From the NCBI GenBank assembly GCA_966250865.1, contig CBINIT010000002.1:1-57224 (forward strand): DNA of 57,224 nucleotides, in the 5' to 3' direction. Positions within the stretch are counted from its first letter, which is position 1. Each line of letters opens with the position of its first letter. The DNA comes from CAYGGE01 sp966250865. Its GTDB lineage: Bacteria > Patescibacteriota > UBA1384 > CAYGGE01. The notes under the pieces are model-generated. The model did not search any database. It saw only the letters and a list, made by a program, of their open reading frames with translations, and had not been told where the DNA came from. A program made the position numbers and the translations under genes. Positions 15,001 to 23,320 of the stretch are shown here, in pieces.

Positions 15001-15013
15001 GAAGGACTAAAGC

Positions 15014-15463
15014 ATGATAAAATTTGAACTTATCTCGCCAGAACGAGTTGTTTTCTCTGAAGAAATCTACGAAGCAATCCTTCCTTCAACCGAAGGCCAG
15101 ATTGCGGTATTGCCAGGACACATCCCCCTCATCACATTACTAAAAGCAGGGGTTATCTCTCTTCGTCGTCAAAAAGGTGATGCCGACAGTAAACTCGAGC
15201 ATATCGCCACAAGTGGTGGCTTTGTTGAGGTGTCAGGAAATACTATCAAAGTGATGGCTGATTCTGCCGAACGAGCGGATGACCTCGATGATATGAAAAT
15301 TAAAGAGGCGAAAGAAGCGGCTGTTCGTGCGAAGTCTGAAGCGAAGGACGATGTTGCCTATACGGACGCTATTGCTCGTCTTGAATTTGAATTAGCGCGG
15401 GAAAAAGTTCGCAACTTGAAGCGAAGTCATGGCCAGCGCTCGGCTGCCACGACCGATCTCTAA
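15014..15463 (+). CDS. atpC: ATP synthase F1 subunit epsilon
   Basis: 149 residues. The N-terminal beta sandwich starts IKFELISPERVVFSEEIYEAILPSTEG, with the family's GQIAVLPGHIPLIT loop near residue 35, followed by a C-terminal helical part rich in Ala, Lys and Glu. It modulates the F1 motor. AAGGA lies upstream. It is displaced from atpD by about 350 bp of inserted sequence. Confidence 0.95.
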   Translation: MIKFELISPERVVFSEEIYEAILPSTEGQIAVLPGHIPLITLLKAGVISLRRQKGDADSKLEHIATSGGFVEVSGNTIKVMADSAERADDLDDMKIKEAKEAAVRAKSEAKDDVAYTDAIARLEFELAREKVRNLKRSHGQRSAATTDL

Positions 15464-15484
15464 CTATTTTACTAGGAGGCTGTT

Positions 15485-15931
15485 ATGGCTAACGAGGGCA
15501 TACAAGTTTCGGTCGATACTGATCTTTTCCCTAAGACCGATGAGTCAGCCTATATTTTGTCGACACCGGCGCGTCAAATGCGTATTACCTTCACGGTCAA
15601 TAATGACATTATCAGCGCTGGTACCTATATCTCGATGATTGGTGGTACAGTAAAACAGCCCGGCGAGACAACCGCGCTTTATACAAAGGCGCATCAAATT
15701 ATGCAGCGCGTGGCTAATGAAACTGGGCGAACCGTACGCTATGTGTTTGGCACAAGACGACCAAAGTTAGCACTCTGGGCTGCAGAGACTGGTAATGCTA
15801 TCTTTACTTGGGATCGAATCGACTCCATCGAAGGAATTAACCCAGGCGACCAAGCACTACTAGACCCTAGTCGACCCTTCGTTGCTGAGAAGACCTACTA
15901 CCCTCAAAAGAAAAGTGAGTATGGTGATTAG
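15485..15931 (+). CDS. Conserved-looking hypothetical protein after atpC
   Basis: 148 residues, with an AGGAGG site and only 21 bp from atpC, so co-transcribed with the atp genes. No signal peptide, membrane helix or cysteine motif is seen. The composition is mixed alpha/beta, with blocks such as YILSTPARQMRITFTVNND and GRTVRYVFGTRRPKLALWAAE. I do not recognise a family. The end overlaps murI (opposite strand) by 4 bp. Confidence 0.7.
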   Translation: MANEGIQVSVDTDLFPKTDESAYILSTPARQMRITFTVNNDIISAGTYISMIGGTVKQPGETTALYTKAHQIMQRVANETGRTVRYVFGTRRPKLALWAAETGNAIFTWDRIDSIEGINPGDQALLDPSRPFVAEKTYYPQKKSEYGD

Positions 15932-16731
15932 TCGATATTGACTACGTTAGGCGTTATTGATTCGCCAAAGATCTCTTTACCGATGAATTCAAAGTGCTCT
16001 GAAGGAGCGGTGAGCTCAAAGTAGCGCTCTCCATTTTGTGTAAGCGCATTTCGATAGTCTTCATGGCGGTCTAAATATTGTTGAAGTTTATCTGGGATAA
16101 TTTCGTCTTGCGAGATAACGGTGAGAGCGCTCAAAGTTTTTTGGCGTATCAGTTTTTTTATCAACGCATAGTGGGTGCAGCCTAGTATGAGCGTGTCTGC
16201 ATGAGTTGCTGCTACTTTAGTTACGTATTCATCTACTGCTTTATCCAAGGCAATGTGGTCACGTGTTTCGATAAACGGCACAAGGTCGGGTGCGGCAAAC
16301 TGAGTAACCTTAACTTTCGGGTTTATCTTCTGGATTTCTTTTTCATATGTTTGTGAGGTAACGGTTCCTGCGGTGGCGAGTATGGCGATGTGATGTGCAG
16401 CGTGGGACTCAAGTGCTGCTTCAACGGTAGGGATAATGACGCCGAGAACGTTGCTGTCGAGATAGCGTGTTGGTACATATTGTTGTTGCAAATAGCGTAA
16501 TGCTTCTGACGATGCAGTATTGCAGGCTAAGATCACCAAGCTGCAACCTTGGTCAAAAAGGTAGTCTACCCCTTGCTTTACGAACCCGGTTACTGCTTCG
16601 GCCGACTTATCTCCATAGGGAAGATGGGCAGTATCACCAAGATAGTGATAATCATATTGTGGCAGTAGATCGATAATCGCTTTCGTGATTACGAGACCGC
16701 CGACACCTGAGTCGAAAATACCTATTTTCAT
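15928..16731 (-). CDS. murI: Glutamate racemase
   Basis: 267 residues. It makes D-glutamate for peptidoglycan. The family start IGIFDSGVGGL and DTAHLPYGDKS are present, as are both catalytic cysteines: ACNTASS near residue 70 and LGCTHYAL near 183. AAAAGGAG lies upstream. It agrees with murT-gatD, lepB and other evidence for a peptidoglycan wall. Confidence 0.96.
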   Translation of the reverse strand: MKIGIFDSGVGGLVITKAIIDLLPQYDYHYLGDTAHLPYGDKSAEAVTGFVKQGVDYLFDQGCSLVILACNTASSEALRYLQQQYVPTRYLDSNVLGVIIPTVEAALESHAAHHIAILATAGTVTSQTYEKEIQKINPKVKVTQFAAPDLVPFIETRDHIALDKAVDEYVTKVAATHADTLILGCTHYALIKKLIRQKTLSALTVISQDEIIPDKLQQYLDRHEDYRNALTQNGERYFELTAPSEHFEFIGKEIFGESITPNVVNID

Positions 16732-16802
16732 GGCAGCTACTCCTTTTGTTAGTTTAAGCTATTCGCTTGCTTTTTCCTATACTGTCTCCTATAGTTAAGG
16801 CT

Positions 16803-17303
16803 ATGCAGCAGAGTATCTACCAAGCAAGCGAAAAGCATCCGTACCACCTCTCAGTCGGCGCGGTATTACTGAATAACGAAAACAAGATAGCCCTGCACTA
16901 CTTCAAAGAGCTTGATACTTTGGGCGATTTTTATCTTTTAATGCGAGAAACGCTTGAAAATAATGAGACGCTTGAAGAAGCGGTCCACCGCGGACTCATG
17001 GAAGAATTCGGCGCGAAAGCGACGATCCTCGGCTATATTGGCAGCTGGGTTGCTTGGGTTCCCCATTCCTACTATGGTGGTTGGCCGATGGAAAAGACTA
17101 TGCCCTATTTTGCGGCTCGGCTAGTTGAGCAGCGTGATGAGTGGCGAGACGCCAATGATCCTGAAGCAATCAGTACGATTACGTGGCTTTCAGCTGAAGA
17201 AGCGATGCCGATACTTGAGGCGCAGCGCGGTCGCTTTGGAAGAGTGGATCTCGACGAGTCAGAAATGGTGAAACGAGCGATGGATTTTGTAAAGCATGAA
17301 TAA
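16803..17303 (+). CDS. Nudix hydrolase family protein with altered Nudix box
   Basis: 166 residues from the ATG at 16803. The fold is indicated by HLSVGAVLLNNENKIALHYF and by the helix NNETLEEAVHRGLMEEFGA. The standard box needs REUxEExGU; here the first Glu is Gly (RGLMEEFG), while the last two Glu remain. Metal binding or substrate may therefore differ from classic Nudix enzymes. A -10 TATAGT (16790-16795) with TTGCTT 17 bp before it ends 7 nt ahead of the ATG, so the mRNA is likely leaderless. It overlaps the HD gene by 8 bp. Confidence 0.8.
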   Translation: MQQSIYQASEKHPYHLSVGAVLLNNENKIALHYFKELDTLGDFYLLMRETLENNETLEEAVHRGLMEEFGAKATILGYIGSWVAWVPHSYYGGWPMEKTMPYFAARLVEQRDEWRDANDPEAISTITWLSAEEAMPILEAQRGRFGRVDLDESEMVKRAMDFVKHE

Positions 17304-17943
17304 TCTTATTAACAAAACGATTGAATATGTCAGGGAGACGCTAGCCGGTCAAGACGCTGCTCACGACTGGTGGCACATTGAACGCGTTTGGACTTTGGCA
17401 AAACGGCTGGCGACGGAAGAGAAGGCAGATATGTTAGTTGTCGAGCTCGCTGCGCTCTTACACGATATTGGTGACTATAAGCTACACGATGGGGATGCAT
17501 CGATCGGTCCACAGCTCACTCGTCAATGGCTCGACCAGAATGGCGTTGATGCGGTGGTAATTGATAAGGTTGTCGATATTGTAGCTCATCAATCCTACTC
17601 ATCATCGATCGATCGAAAAACCGAACTCAGTTTGGAGGGAAAAGTTGTCCAAGATGCCGACCGACTCGATGCGATTGGGGCTATTGGTATTGCTCGGACC
17701 ATGGCGTATGTAGGCAAGAAGGCCCAAGCGATCCACGATCCTACTGAATCGCCAACCCACTTTACTTCGACGGACCAATATCGTGCAAAGAAGACTACGG
17801 CGATCAACCACTTTTATGAGAAGCTTCTACTTCTTAAAGACAAGATGAATACTCAAACTGCGAAGAATATTGCCGAACATCGCCATGCCTTCATGGAGCA
17901 GTACCTTGAGGAATTTTACGCTGAATGGAAGGGTGAACAATAG
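17296..17943 (+). CDS. HD-domain phosphohydrolase
   Basis: 215 residues. The HD signature appears in order: HDWWHIERVW near residue 23, LLHDIGDYK near 55, and DADRLDAIGAIGIAR near 120. This set is typical of small HD hydrolases of the YedJ/YpgQ type, which act on nucleotides or pyrophosphate compounds. It overlaps the Nudix gene and precedes maf, so the three form a nucleotide-cleaning group. The exact substrate is unknown. Confidence 0.88.
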   Translation: MNNLINKTIEYVRETLAGQDAAHDWWHIERVWTLAKRLATEEKADMLVVELAALLHDIGDYKLHDGDASIGPQLTRQWLDQNGVDAVVIDKVVDIVAHQSYSSSIDRKTELSLEGKVVQDADRLDAIGAIGIARTMAYVGKKAQAIHDPTESPTHFTSTDQYRAKKTTAINHFYEKLLLLKDKMNTQTAKNIAEHRHAFMEQYLEEFYAEWKGEQ

Positions 17944-17978
17944 GGTCTCTGCGTCCAGATTAGTCGAGGGAGAAATAA

Positions 17979-18563
17979 ATGAAACGAATCATCTTAGCTT
18001 CTGGGTCAGCATCGCGTAAGGTCTTGCTTGAGCAGATTGGACTCAAATTTGATGTTGAAGTGAGTGACTATGAAGAAGATATGGGGCTCAACATGTCACC
18101 ACAGGAGCTGGCGAAAACCCTTTCGCACGGTAAGGCGAAGGCTGTTGCTGATAAACATCAAGACGAAGACTGTCTAGTTATTGGTGCTGACTCCTTTGCT
18201 GTTCTTGACGGAAAGCTCCTTGGCAAGCCGCATACCCCAGAGCGTGCGAAGGAAATGCTTCACGAGCTATCGGGTGTTTGTCACGATTTTTTGACTGGCG
18301 TGACAATTATTGATACGGCTACCGGCGAAACCATGCAACATGTCGAAGCGGGACGGCTTTGTATGCGGAAGATGTATGAGGATGAAATTGATGGGTATGT
18401 TGCTACCAATGAGCCGCTCGATAAAGCGGGTGCCTACGCGATCCGCGGTGGTGCAGCGATCTTTGCTGAACGAGTTGAAGGCGATTACACCAGCATTATT
18501 GGACTTCCGCTTTGTGCTTTATCGGTCATGCTTCGCGAGTTTGGGGTTAAGATCTTTCCTTAA
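17979..18563 (+). CDS. maf: Maf-like nucleoside triphosphate pyrophosphatase
   Basis: 194 residues. Starts RIILASGSASRKVLLEQIG, the family opening, with the catalytic Asp in VIGADSFAVLDGK near residue 70 and a GKPHTPERAKEML segment. Maf proteins hydrolyse non-canonical or pyrimidine NTPs and are linked to division control. A GAGGGAG site supports the ATG. The 3' end overlaps the opposite hydroxylase gene by 45 bp. Confidence 0.93.
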   Translation: MKRIILASGSASRKVLLEQIGLKFDVEVSDYEEDMGLNMSPQELAKTLSHGKAKAVADKHQDEDCLVIGADSFAVLDGKLLGKPHTPERAKEMLHELSGVCHDFLTGVTIIDTATGETMQHVEAGRLCMRKMYEDEIDGYVATNEPLDKAGAYAIRGGAAIFAERVEGDYTSIIGLPLCALSVMLREFGVKIFP

Positions 18564-19253
18564 TCCTTCACGACTGGCATATACTAAAACAAGTTCTCTT
18601 AAGCGAGTAATGCTATCGAATACAAAGTATGCACTATTGTAGCTTGCAACAGCTATGGGTGTGTTGATTACATCGGTAATATTAAATTCTCGATGAAGTG
18701 GTTGATGCGATAGCGCGTGTATAAATTCCCCGGGCGAAGAGATAAGGCCTGCACCAAAGGCTTTAGTCGTGTCGTTTTCTCGGATAAACCCAAACTCAAA
18801 ACTAAACCACCAAAGTCGCTGAATCTCAATGAGCTGCCGTTCATTAGCTACTTCGGCGATACTGCCGAATAGCTGTGCCAGATCGGCAATTTCTTGATGC
18901 GCAAAGAAAGGCAAGTGACCAAAGTATTCGTGGAACATATCTGGCAGGGGTGTGAAGTCGAGCTCATTTGGCTGACGGATGTAGCTGGTCACCGGGAACG
19001 TTTTTTTATTCAACCAGTTGAACCATTCTCTGGCGTTCAGATATTCGTTTTCAGCATCGACGAGTTGCCAGCCTACAAGAGCTTGAATGTCTTGGCTCAT
19101 TACCTCTTGGTCTGGTATGCGACTTTTGGGTAAACCAATTTCAGGTAATCCTGTAATGAAGTACTGAGAGGCGTCTGACTTAACCTGAGTTAGTTGCCTC
19201 TTAACTAATTTCGACCAAGTTCGATGTTGTTCTTCGGTGTACTGTTTACTCAT
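18519..19253 (-). CDS. phhA: Aromatic amino acid hydroxylase (phenylalanine 4-monooxygenase type)
   Basis: 244 residues from the ATG at 19253, with AAAGGAG upstream; an in-frame extension upstream would run through the attenuator hairpin and is rejected. The size fits the monomeric bacterial enzymes without an ACT domain. The iron ligands are visible: PDMFHEYFGHLPFF, giving two His, and a Glu in WWFSFEFGFI. It would convert phenylalanine to tyrosine using O2 and a pterin. Regulation supports this: two leader peptides with runs of Tyr codons precede it (19254-19577), so it is probably read through when Tyr-tRNA is scarce. Such an enzyme is unexpected in a reduced genome. Confidence 0.88.
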   Translation of the reverse strand: MSKQYTEEQHRTWSKLVKRQLTQVKSDASQYFITGLPEIGLPKSRIPDQEVMSQDIQALVGWQLVDAENEYLNAREWFNWLNKKTFPVTSYIRQPNELDFTPLPDMFHEYFGHLPFFAHQEIADLAQLFGSIAEVANERQLIEIQRLWWFSFEFGFIRENDTTKAFGAGLISSPGEFIHALSHQPLHREFNITDVINTPIAVASYNSAYFVFDSITRLRELVLVYASREGLRKDLNPKLAKHDR

Positions 19254-19281
19254 AAGAGAGCTCCTTTCTACTAACAAATAA

Positions 19282-19359
19282 ACGGGCCCGAAGGCCCGTA
19301 ACTGTTTTTCTAATATGGAGTACAAAAACAACTACCAGCCTTCGGTTAAAGGAGGTAGT
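19282..19359 (-). promoter_or_regulatory. Ribosome-mediated attenuator 2 of the hydroxylase gene
   Basis: Minus-strand elements: segment 1 ACTACC (19354-19359, inside the last Tyr codons of leader 2) pairs with segment 2 GGTAGT (19331-19336). Segment 2 also has CCGAAGGC (19338-19345), an exact complement of GCCTTCGG (19288-19295). Segments 3:4 form ACGGGCC-TTCG-GGCCCGT (19282-19299), followed by TTTATTTG. A ribosome stalled on the Tyr codons would cover segment 1, free segment 2 to pair with 3 and prevent the terminator. The T-run is imperfect. All pairings are exact as read. Confidence 0.8.
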
Positions 19360-19393
19360 AATAATAGTTAGTGGCGTGAAGTGAATGTGTCAT
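19346..19393 (-). CDS. Tyrosine-rich attenuator leader peptide 2
   Basis: 15 codons: MTHSLHATNYYYYLL, stop TAA. Four consecutive Tyr codons (TAT TAT TAC TAC, 19355-19366) overlap segment 1 of the downstream attenuator. No Shine-Dalgarno and no close -10 are seen before it, so its initiation is the weak point. It shares ATGACACA with leader 1, suggesting that the two modules arose by duplication. Confidence 0.75.
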   Translation of the reverse strand: MTHSLHATNYYYYLL

Positions 19394-19421
19394 ATGGTTC
19401 GAAACTTAGAAGAAAGGCTAT

Positions 19422-19451
19422 AAAAAAAGAACGAGCCCGGGAGCCCGTTCT
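19422..19451 (-). terminator. Terminator of attenuator module 1
   Basis: On the minus strand GAACG-GGC pairs with GCTCGTTC, one G-U pair, 6-nt loop, followed by seven T. It stands between the two leader peptides. CGTT at 19462-19465 and CCCGT at 19498-19502 are complementary to its 5' arm and could form antiterminator pairs, though more weakly than in module 2. Confidence 0.75.
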
Positions 19452-19474
19452 GCTTTTCGTAAACGATCTGACAA

Positions 19475-19543
19475 CTAAGCAAATAACCGGTCTTCGGACG
19501 GGTGAGTAGAGAATTGATAATATGATCGGTTAATTTGTGTCAT
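19475..19543 (-). CDS. Tyrosine-containing attenuator leader peptide 1
   Basis: 22 codons beginning MTQINRSYYQFSTHP, stop TAG. Tyr-Tyr-Gln-Phe places aromatic codons before the terminator at 19422-19451. The ATG is 6 nt after a -10 TATACT, so it would be translated as a leaderless message, an arrangement repeated at several genes here. Confidence 0.7.
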   Translation of the reverse strand: MTQINRSYYQFSTHPSEDRLFA

Positions 19544-19549
19544 GAGGGT

Positions 19550-19577
19550 AGTATATCGTGGTTAGTTGAGGTGTCAA
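19550..19577 (-). promoter_or_regulatory. Promoter of the hydroxylase attenuator region
   Basis: Minus strand TTGACA (19572-19577), 16-nt spacer, TATACT (19550-19555). It starts transcription at about the ATG of leader peptide 1. It lies in the 12-bp-or-so zone just past the miaA stop, so the hydroxylase has its own promoter rather than relying on clpB-miaA. Confidence 0.8.
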
Positions 19578-19585
19578 GTTGAGTC

Positions 19586-20410
19586 TTAAGAATTGACGAA
19601 CTGTTGAGCCGATTCTGCCGCTTCTTCTTTGTTCTTGATCCAGTGTATTTCGCCGTGCTTTCGAAACCAGGTAAGTTGACGGCGGGCGTAGCCATGGATA
19701 GCGTACTTCAATTTTTGCGCAAACTCATTGCGAGGCATTTTGTGTTCAAGGAGATCGGCTAAAAAGCGATACTCGAGGCCAAATTTCCGAAGACGATCAG
19801 CGTCAATGCCTTCGCTCATGAGTCGCTCGCCTTCGGAAATTAACCCTTCCTCGATACGGGCATCAACCCGTTCGTCAATTCGTTGGTAGAGTTCTTCTCG
19901 GGGCAAGTCGATAGCTAGCGTCAATACATCCCAGTCTGGTGGATTCGTTTCTTGCAGGACACTCGCGGCATGTCGCGGGTTGTTTTCATCGCGTGGGATA
20001 CTGTCGTTAAAAACATAACCTTCGAATAGAGCGGCGATATAGAGTCCAGTCCCACCCACCACAATGGGGAGTTTACCTCGCCGAATGATGTCGTCTATAA
20101 CTTCGTAGGCACGTGACTGCCAATCTGCAACGGTAAACCGTTCTTTCGGATCGGCGACGTCGATAAGCCATTGTGGGGTAGCGTTGAGATATCGTAGCTT
20201 TGGGTAGGATTCACGAAGACTCGTATTTGGGACCGTATTGTCGCGAAGTTCGCCTTCCTTACCGCTTCCGATGTCTAGCCCGACATAGACTTGTCGACTA
20301 TCTGCCGAAATCAGTTCGCCATTAATGGCCTCTGCGAGGGCGAGGGAAAGACCGGTCTTGCCGCTCGCAGTTGCGCCAACTACTGCAACTACTTTAGGTC
20401 TATTCGGCAT
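19586..20410 (-). CDS. miaA: tRNA dimethylallyltransferase
   Basis: 274 residues. Adds a dimethylallyl group to A37 of tRNAs reading UNN codons, which include Tyr and Phe tRNAs. P-loop GATASGKTGLS near residue 12, ISADSRQVYVGLDIGSGK near 35, and VGGTGLYIAAL near 117 are the family motifs. The 5' end overlaps the small acidic gene upstream by 11 bp in a clpB-small gene-miaA operon. Confidence 0.96.
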   Translation of the reverse strand: MPNRPKVVAVVGATASGKTGLSLALAEAINGELISADSRQVYVGLDIGSGKEGELRDNTVPNTSLRESYPKLRYLNATPQWLIDVADPKERFTVADWQSRAYEVIDDIIRRGKLPIVVGGTGLYIAALFEGYVFNDSIPRDENNPRHAASVLQETNPPDWDVLTLAIDLPREELYQRIDERVDARIEEGLISEGERLMSEGIDADRLRKFGLEYRFLADLLEHKMPRNEFAQKLKYAIHGYARRQLTWFRKHGEIHWIKNKEEAAESAQQFVNS

Positions 20411-20546
20411 CTTTACCTCTTTCAGAAATAGTATCCCGAATAGTAAAGATTGAACGATTATCTAGCTTCATTGAGTCGAGCTCTTGTTCTGTCGCTTCTT
20501 CAACAAGCGCTTCTTCAATCTTCTCAAGCTCTTCTTCGTCCATCAT
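20400..20546 (-). CDS. Small acidic protein between clpB and miaA
   Basis: 48 residues beginning MMDEEELEKIEEALVEEA, with an AAGGAG site 6 nt upstream and a start only 9 bp after the clpB stop; it ends within the miaA start. Very acidic and probably a single helix followed by a short tail. No family is recognised. Strong operon geometry (site, overlap) makes it a likely real gene; function unknown. Confidence 0.65.
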   Translation of the reverse strand: MMDEEELEKIEEALVEEATEQELDSMKLDNRSIFTIRDTISERGKDAE

Positions 20547-20555
20547 GGCTACTCC

Positions 20556-23237
20556 TTAGCGTTTAGCGTTCGCTGCTTCTTCGTGCAGAGCTACGGGTTT
20601 TGTTGATCGAAACTGTAGTTCCCCATCTTTTTCTTTAATGGCTACAGATGAGCCATCGCCAATCTTGCCTTCAAGGATCTCTAACGCGAGCTTGTCAAGA
20701 ATTTCATTTTGAATGACGCGCTTCAAAGGTCTCGCTCCATAGTTTGGATCATACCCTTTCTCGATAAGAAGGTCGAGAGCGCTTTTATCGATCTCGATAC
20801 GTACGCCGCGATCAGCCAGCCGTTTCTTAACGCGGTCAATCTGTAAGCTAACAATCTGTTTGAGCTGTTCTTTGGTCAGCGGGTGGAAGACGACGATTTC
20901 ATCGATACGATTCAAGAACTCTGGTTTGAAATTGCGCTTCAGCTCTTCAAGAACGTCATGTTTCGTTGCTTCGAACTGATGATCGGCCTGGCTTTTTTCG
21001 TCGGCTGTCTTAGCCTTAAATCCAATAACCGCCTGATTAGTTAAGATGTCAGTGCCGATGTTACTTGTCATGATGATAACGGTATTGCTAAAGTTGGCAG
21101 TTCGTCCCTTGGCATCAGTCAGTCGGCCATCATCAAGTACCTGAAGCAAAATGTTGAAGACTTCAGGGTGAGCTTTTTCAATCTCGTCGAACAAGACAAC
21201 AGAGTAAGGGCGCTTTCGAATCTGCTCGGTAAGTTGCCCACCTTCTTCGTAACCAACGTAGCCAGGAGGTGAACCGATCAACTTAGCGGTTGAGTGAGCC
21301 TCACGGAATTCTGACATATCAACACGGACAATGGCGGTTTCATCGTTAAACATAAACTCTGCCAAGGCTTTGGCAAGTTCAGTCTTACCAACGCCCGTTG
21401 GTCCAAGGAAGATAAACGAACCAATCGGTCGGTGCTCCTCACCAATTCCGGCACGAGAACGACGAGTGGCGTTGGCTACGGCTTTTACGGCCTCTTCTTG
21501 ACCGATAACGCGCTTTGCCAGTACTTCTTCCATTCGGGCAAGCTTCATCTGCTCGGACTCAAGCATCTTCGTAATGGGGATACCGGTCCAGCGAGCGATC
21601 ACCCGAGCAATCTCTTCTTCAGAGACCTCTTCTTGAAGGATTCGATCCTTTGCATCAATCTTTACTAGATCCTGCTGATGCTCTTGAATCTCAGCCTCGA
21701 GCTTGGGAATCTCGGCATAGCGAAGGCGAGCTGCCTTTTCAAGCTCGCCTTGGCGCTCAGCTGTATCGGCATCGTGACGGCAACTCTCGAGTTTGGATTG
21801 GGCCGTGCGGATTTTTGTAATAATCTCTTTTTCACGTTGCCATCGGGCTTGCAGCTCAGTTTGTTTCTCTTTCAGATTCTCCAGCTCTTTTTGAATCTCG
21901 GCTAGTCGCTCCTTGGCATCTTTTTCACGCTTACTCTCTTCTTTGAGAGCCTGTCGCTCGACTTCAAGGCGCATGACTCTACGATTCAGTCTATCTAGCT
22001 CCTGAGGCATGGAGTCAATTTCCATACGGAGACTTGAAGCAGCTTCGTCTATCAAGTCAATCGCTTTATCGGGAAGGAACCGATCATTAATGTAACGACT
22101 TGAGAGTGTTGCAGCGGCAACAAGCGCTGAATCGGTAATTCGTACACCGTGATGGACTTCATATTTGTCCTTAATGCCACGAAGAATCGAGATCGTATCC
22201 TCGATTGAAGGTTCTCCGACAAACACCGGTTGAAAACGGCGCTCTAAGGCTGGATCGCGTTCAATATATTTTTGATACTCTCGGAGCGTTGTTGCACCAA
22301 TGGCGTGGAGTGAGCCACGGGCCAGAGCAGGTTTTAACATATTGGATGCGTCGAGCGAACCCTCCGTACTGCCAGCACCGATTATCGTATGCAGCTCATC
22401 AATAAATAGTACATAGCGGCCATCTGACTGCTCAACTTCTTTGAGGATGGCTTTGAGTCGTTCTTCAAATTCACCCCGAAGCTTCGTTCCAGCAACAAGT
22501 GAGCCAAGATCAAGACCTATCAGCTCTCTGTTTTTTAGCGTTTCGGGGACATCGCCTGCAATGATCCGTTGGGCAAGCCCTTCGACAATAGCCGTTTTAC
22601 CAGTCCCTGGCTCACCAATGAGAACAGGGTTGTTTTTGGTTCGGCGAGAAAGAACTTGCATGACCCGGCGAATTTCTTCATCGCGGCCAATGACCGGATC
22701 AAGCTTGCCAGCCTTTGCTCGTTCTGTAAAGTTTTGTGTGTACTTCTCGATCGCCTGGTATTTACCTTCTGGCGACTGATCGATAACCCGCTCGCTTCCC
22801 CGTACTTCAGCCAGAGCTTTAAGAACCGACTCATGGTTAACCCCAAACTGGCTTAAGAAGATGGAGATAGGGCCGTGGGTATTCGTCATCGCCAAGAGCA
22901 GGTGTTCGGTCGAGACGTACTCATCGGTGAGTGTTTTTGCTTCTTTATCGGCCTGTTGGAAGATGGCGGCAAGTTCGTTGGACAGGCTGATCTGGCCAAA
23001 CGCTTGAGGCACGTCCAGGCGTGGAAGCTGATCAATAAGCTCATCGATGCGATATTTTGCTGAATCGAGATCAACACTCATCTTTTGCAAGAGGGGTCCT
23101 ACGACTCCGCCGTCTTGATTAATGAGTGCTAAAAGCAGGTGTGGTGCCTCAACCACGGTTTGACCGCGTTCAGACGCGATTTGCTGTGAGGCGACAATTG
23201 CTTCCTGGCTCTTGAGGGTAAATTTATTGATATCCAT
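20556..23237 (-). CDS. clpB: ATP-dependent disaggregase ClpB
   Basis: 893 residues from the ATG at 23237, which has GGAGGT upstream. Order: N domain beginning MDINKFTLKSQEAI, nucleotide domain 1 with GEPGTGKT near residue 203, a long coiled-coil middle domain rich in Lys/Glu (about 400-520) that marks ClpB rather than ClpA/C, and nucleotide domain 2 with GPTGVGKT near 600 and the GYVGYEEGG pore loop. It rescues aggregated proteins with DnaK. A 24-nt perfect palindrome lies between its -35 and -10, so it is probably repressor-controlled. Confidence 0.98.
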   Translation of the reverse strand: MDINKFTLKSQEAIVASQQIASERGQTVVEAPHLLLALINQDGGVVGPLLQKMSVDLDSAKYRIDELIDQLPRLDVPQAFGQISLSNELAAIFQQADKEAKTLTDEYVSTEHLLLAMTNTHGPISIFLSQFGVNHESVLKALAEVRGSERVIDQSPEGKYQAIEKYTQNFTERAKAGKLDPVIGRDEEIRRVMQVLSRRTKNNPVLIGEPGTGKTAIVEGLAQRIIAGDVPETLKNRELIGLDLGSLVAGTKLRGEFEERLKAILKEVEQSDGRYVLFIDELHTIIGAGSTEGSLDASNMLKPALARGSLHAIGATTLREYQKYIERDPALERRFQPVFVGEPSIEDTISILRGIKDKYEVHHGVRITDSALVAAATLSSRYINDRFLPDKAIDLIDEAASSLRMEIDSMPQELDRLNRRVMRLEVERQALKEESKREKDAKERLAEIQKELENLKEKQTELQARWQREKEIITKIRTAQSKLESCRHDADTAERQGELEKAARLRYAEIPKLEAEIQEHQQDLVKIDAKDRILQEEVSEEEIARVIARWTGIPITKMLESEQMKLARMEEVLAKRVIGQEEAVKAVANATRRSRAGIGEEHRPIGSFIFLGPTGVGKTELAKALAEFMFNDETAIVRVDMSEFREAHSTAKLIGSPPGYVGYEEGGQLTEQIRKRPYSVVLFDEIEKAHPEVFNILLQVLDDGRLTDAKGRTANFSNTVIIMTSNIGTDILTNQAVIGFKAKTADEKSQADHQFEATKHDVLEELKRNFKPEFLNRIDEIVVFHPLTKEQLKQIVSLQIDRVKKRLADRGVRIEIDKSALDLLIEKGYDPNYGARPLKRVIQNEILDKLALEILEGKIGDGSSVAIKEKDGELQFRSTKPVALHEEAANAKR

Positions 23238-23320
23238 AGTACCTCCGCTCCTTATCTCTATAGTAATGCACCGACTAGTCCGAGCGTATGGCAATTCTTC
23301 TAGTCGAGTGTAGTTACTCT

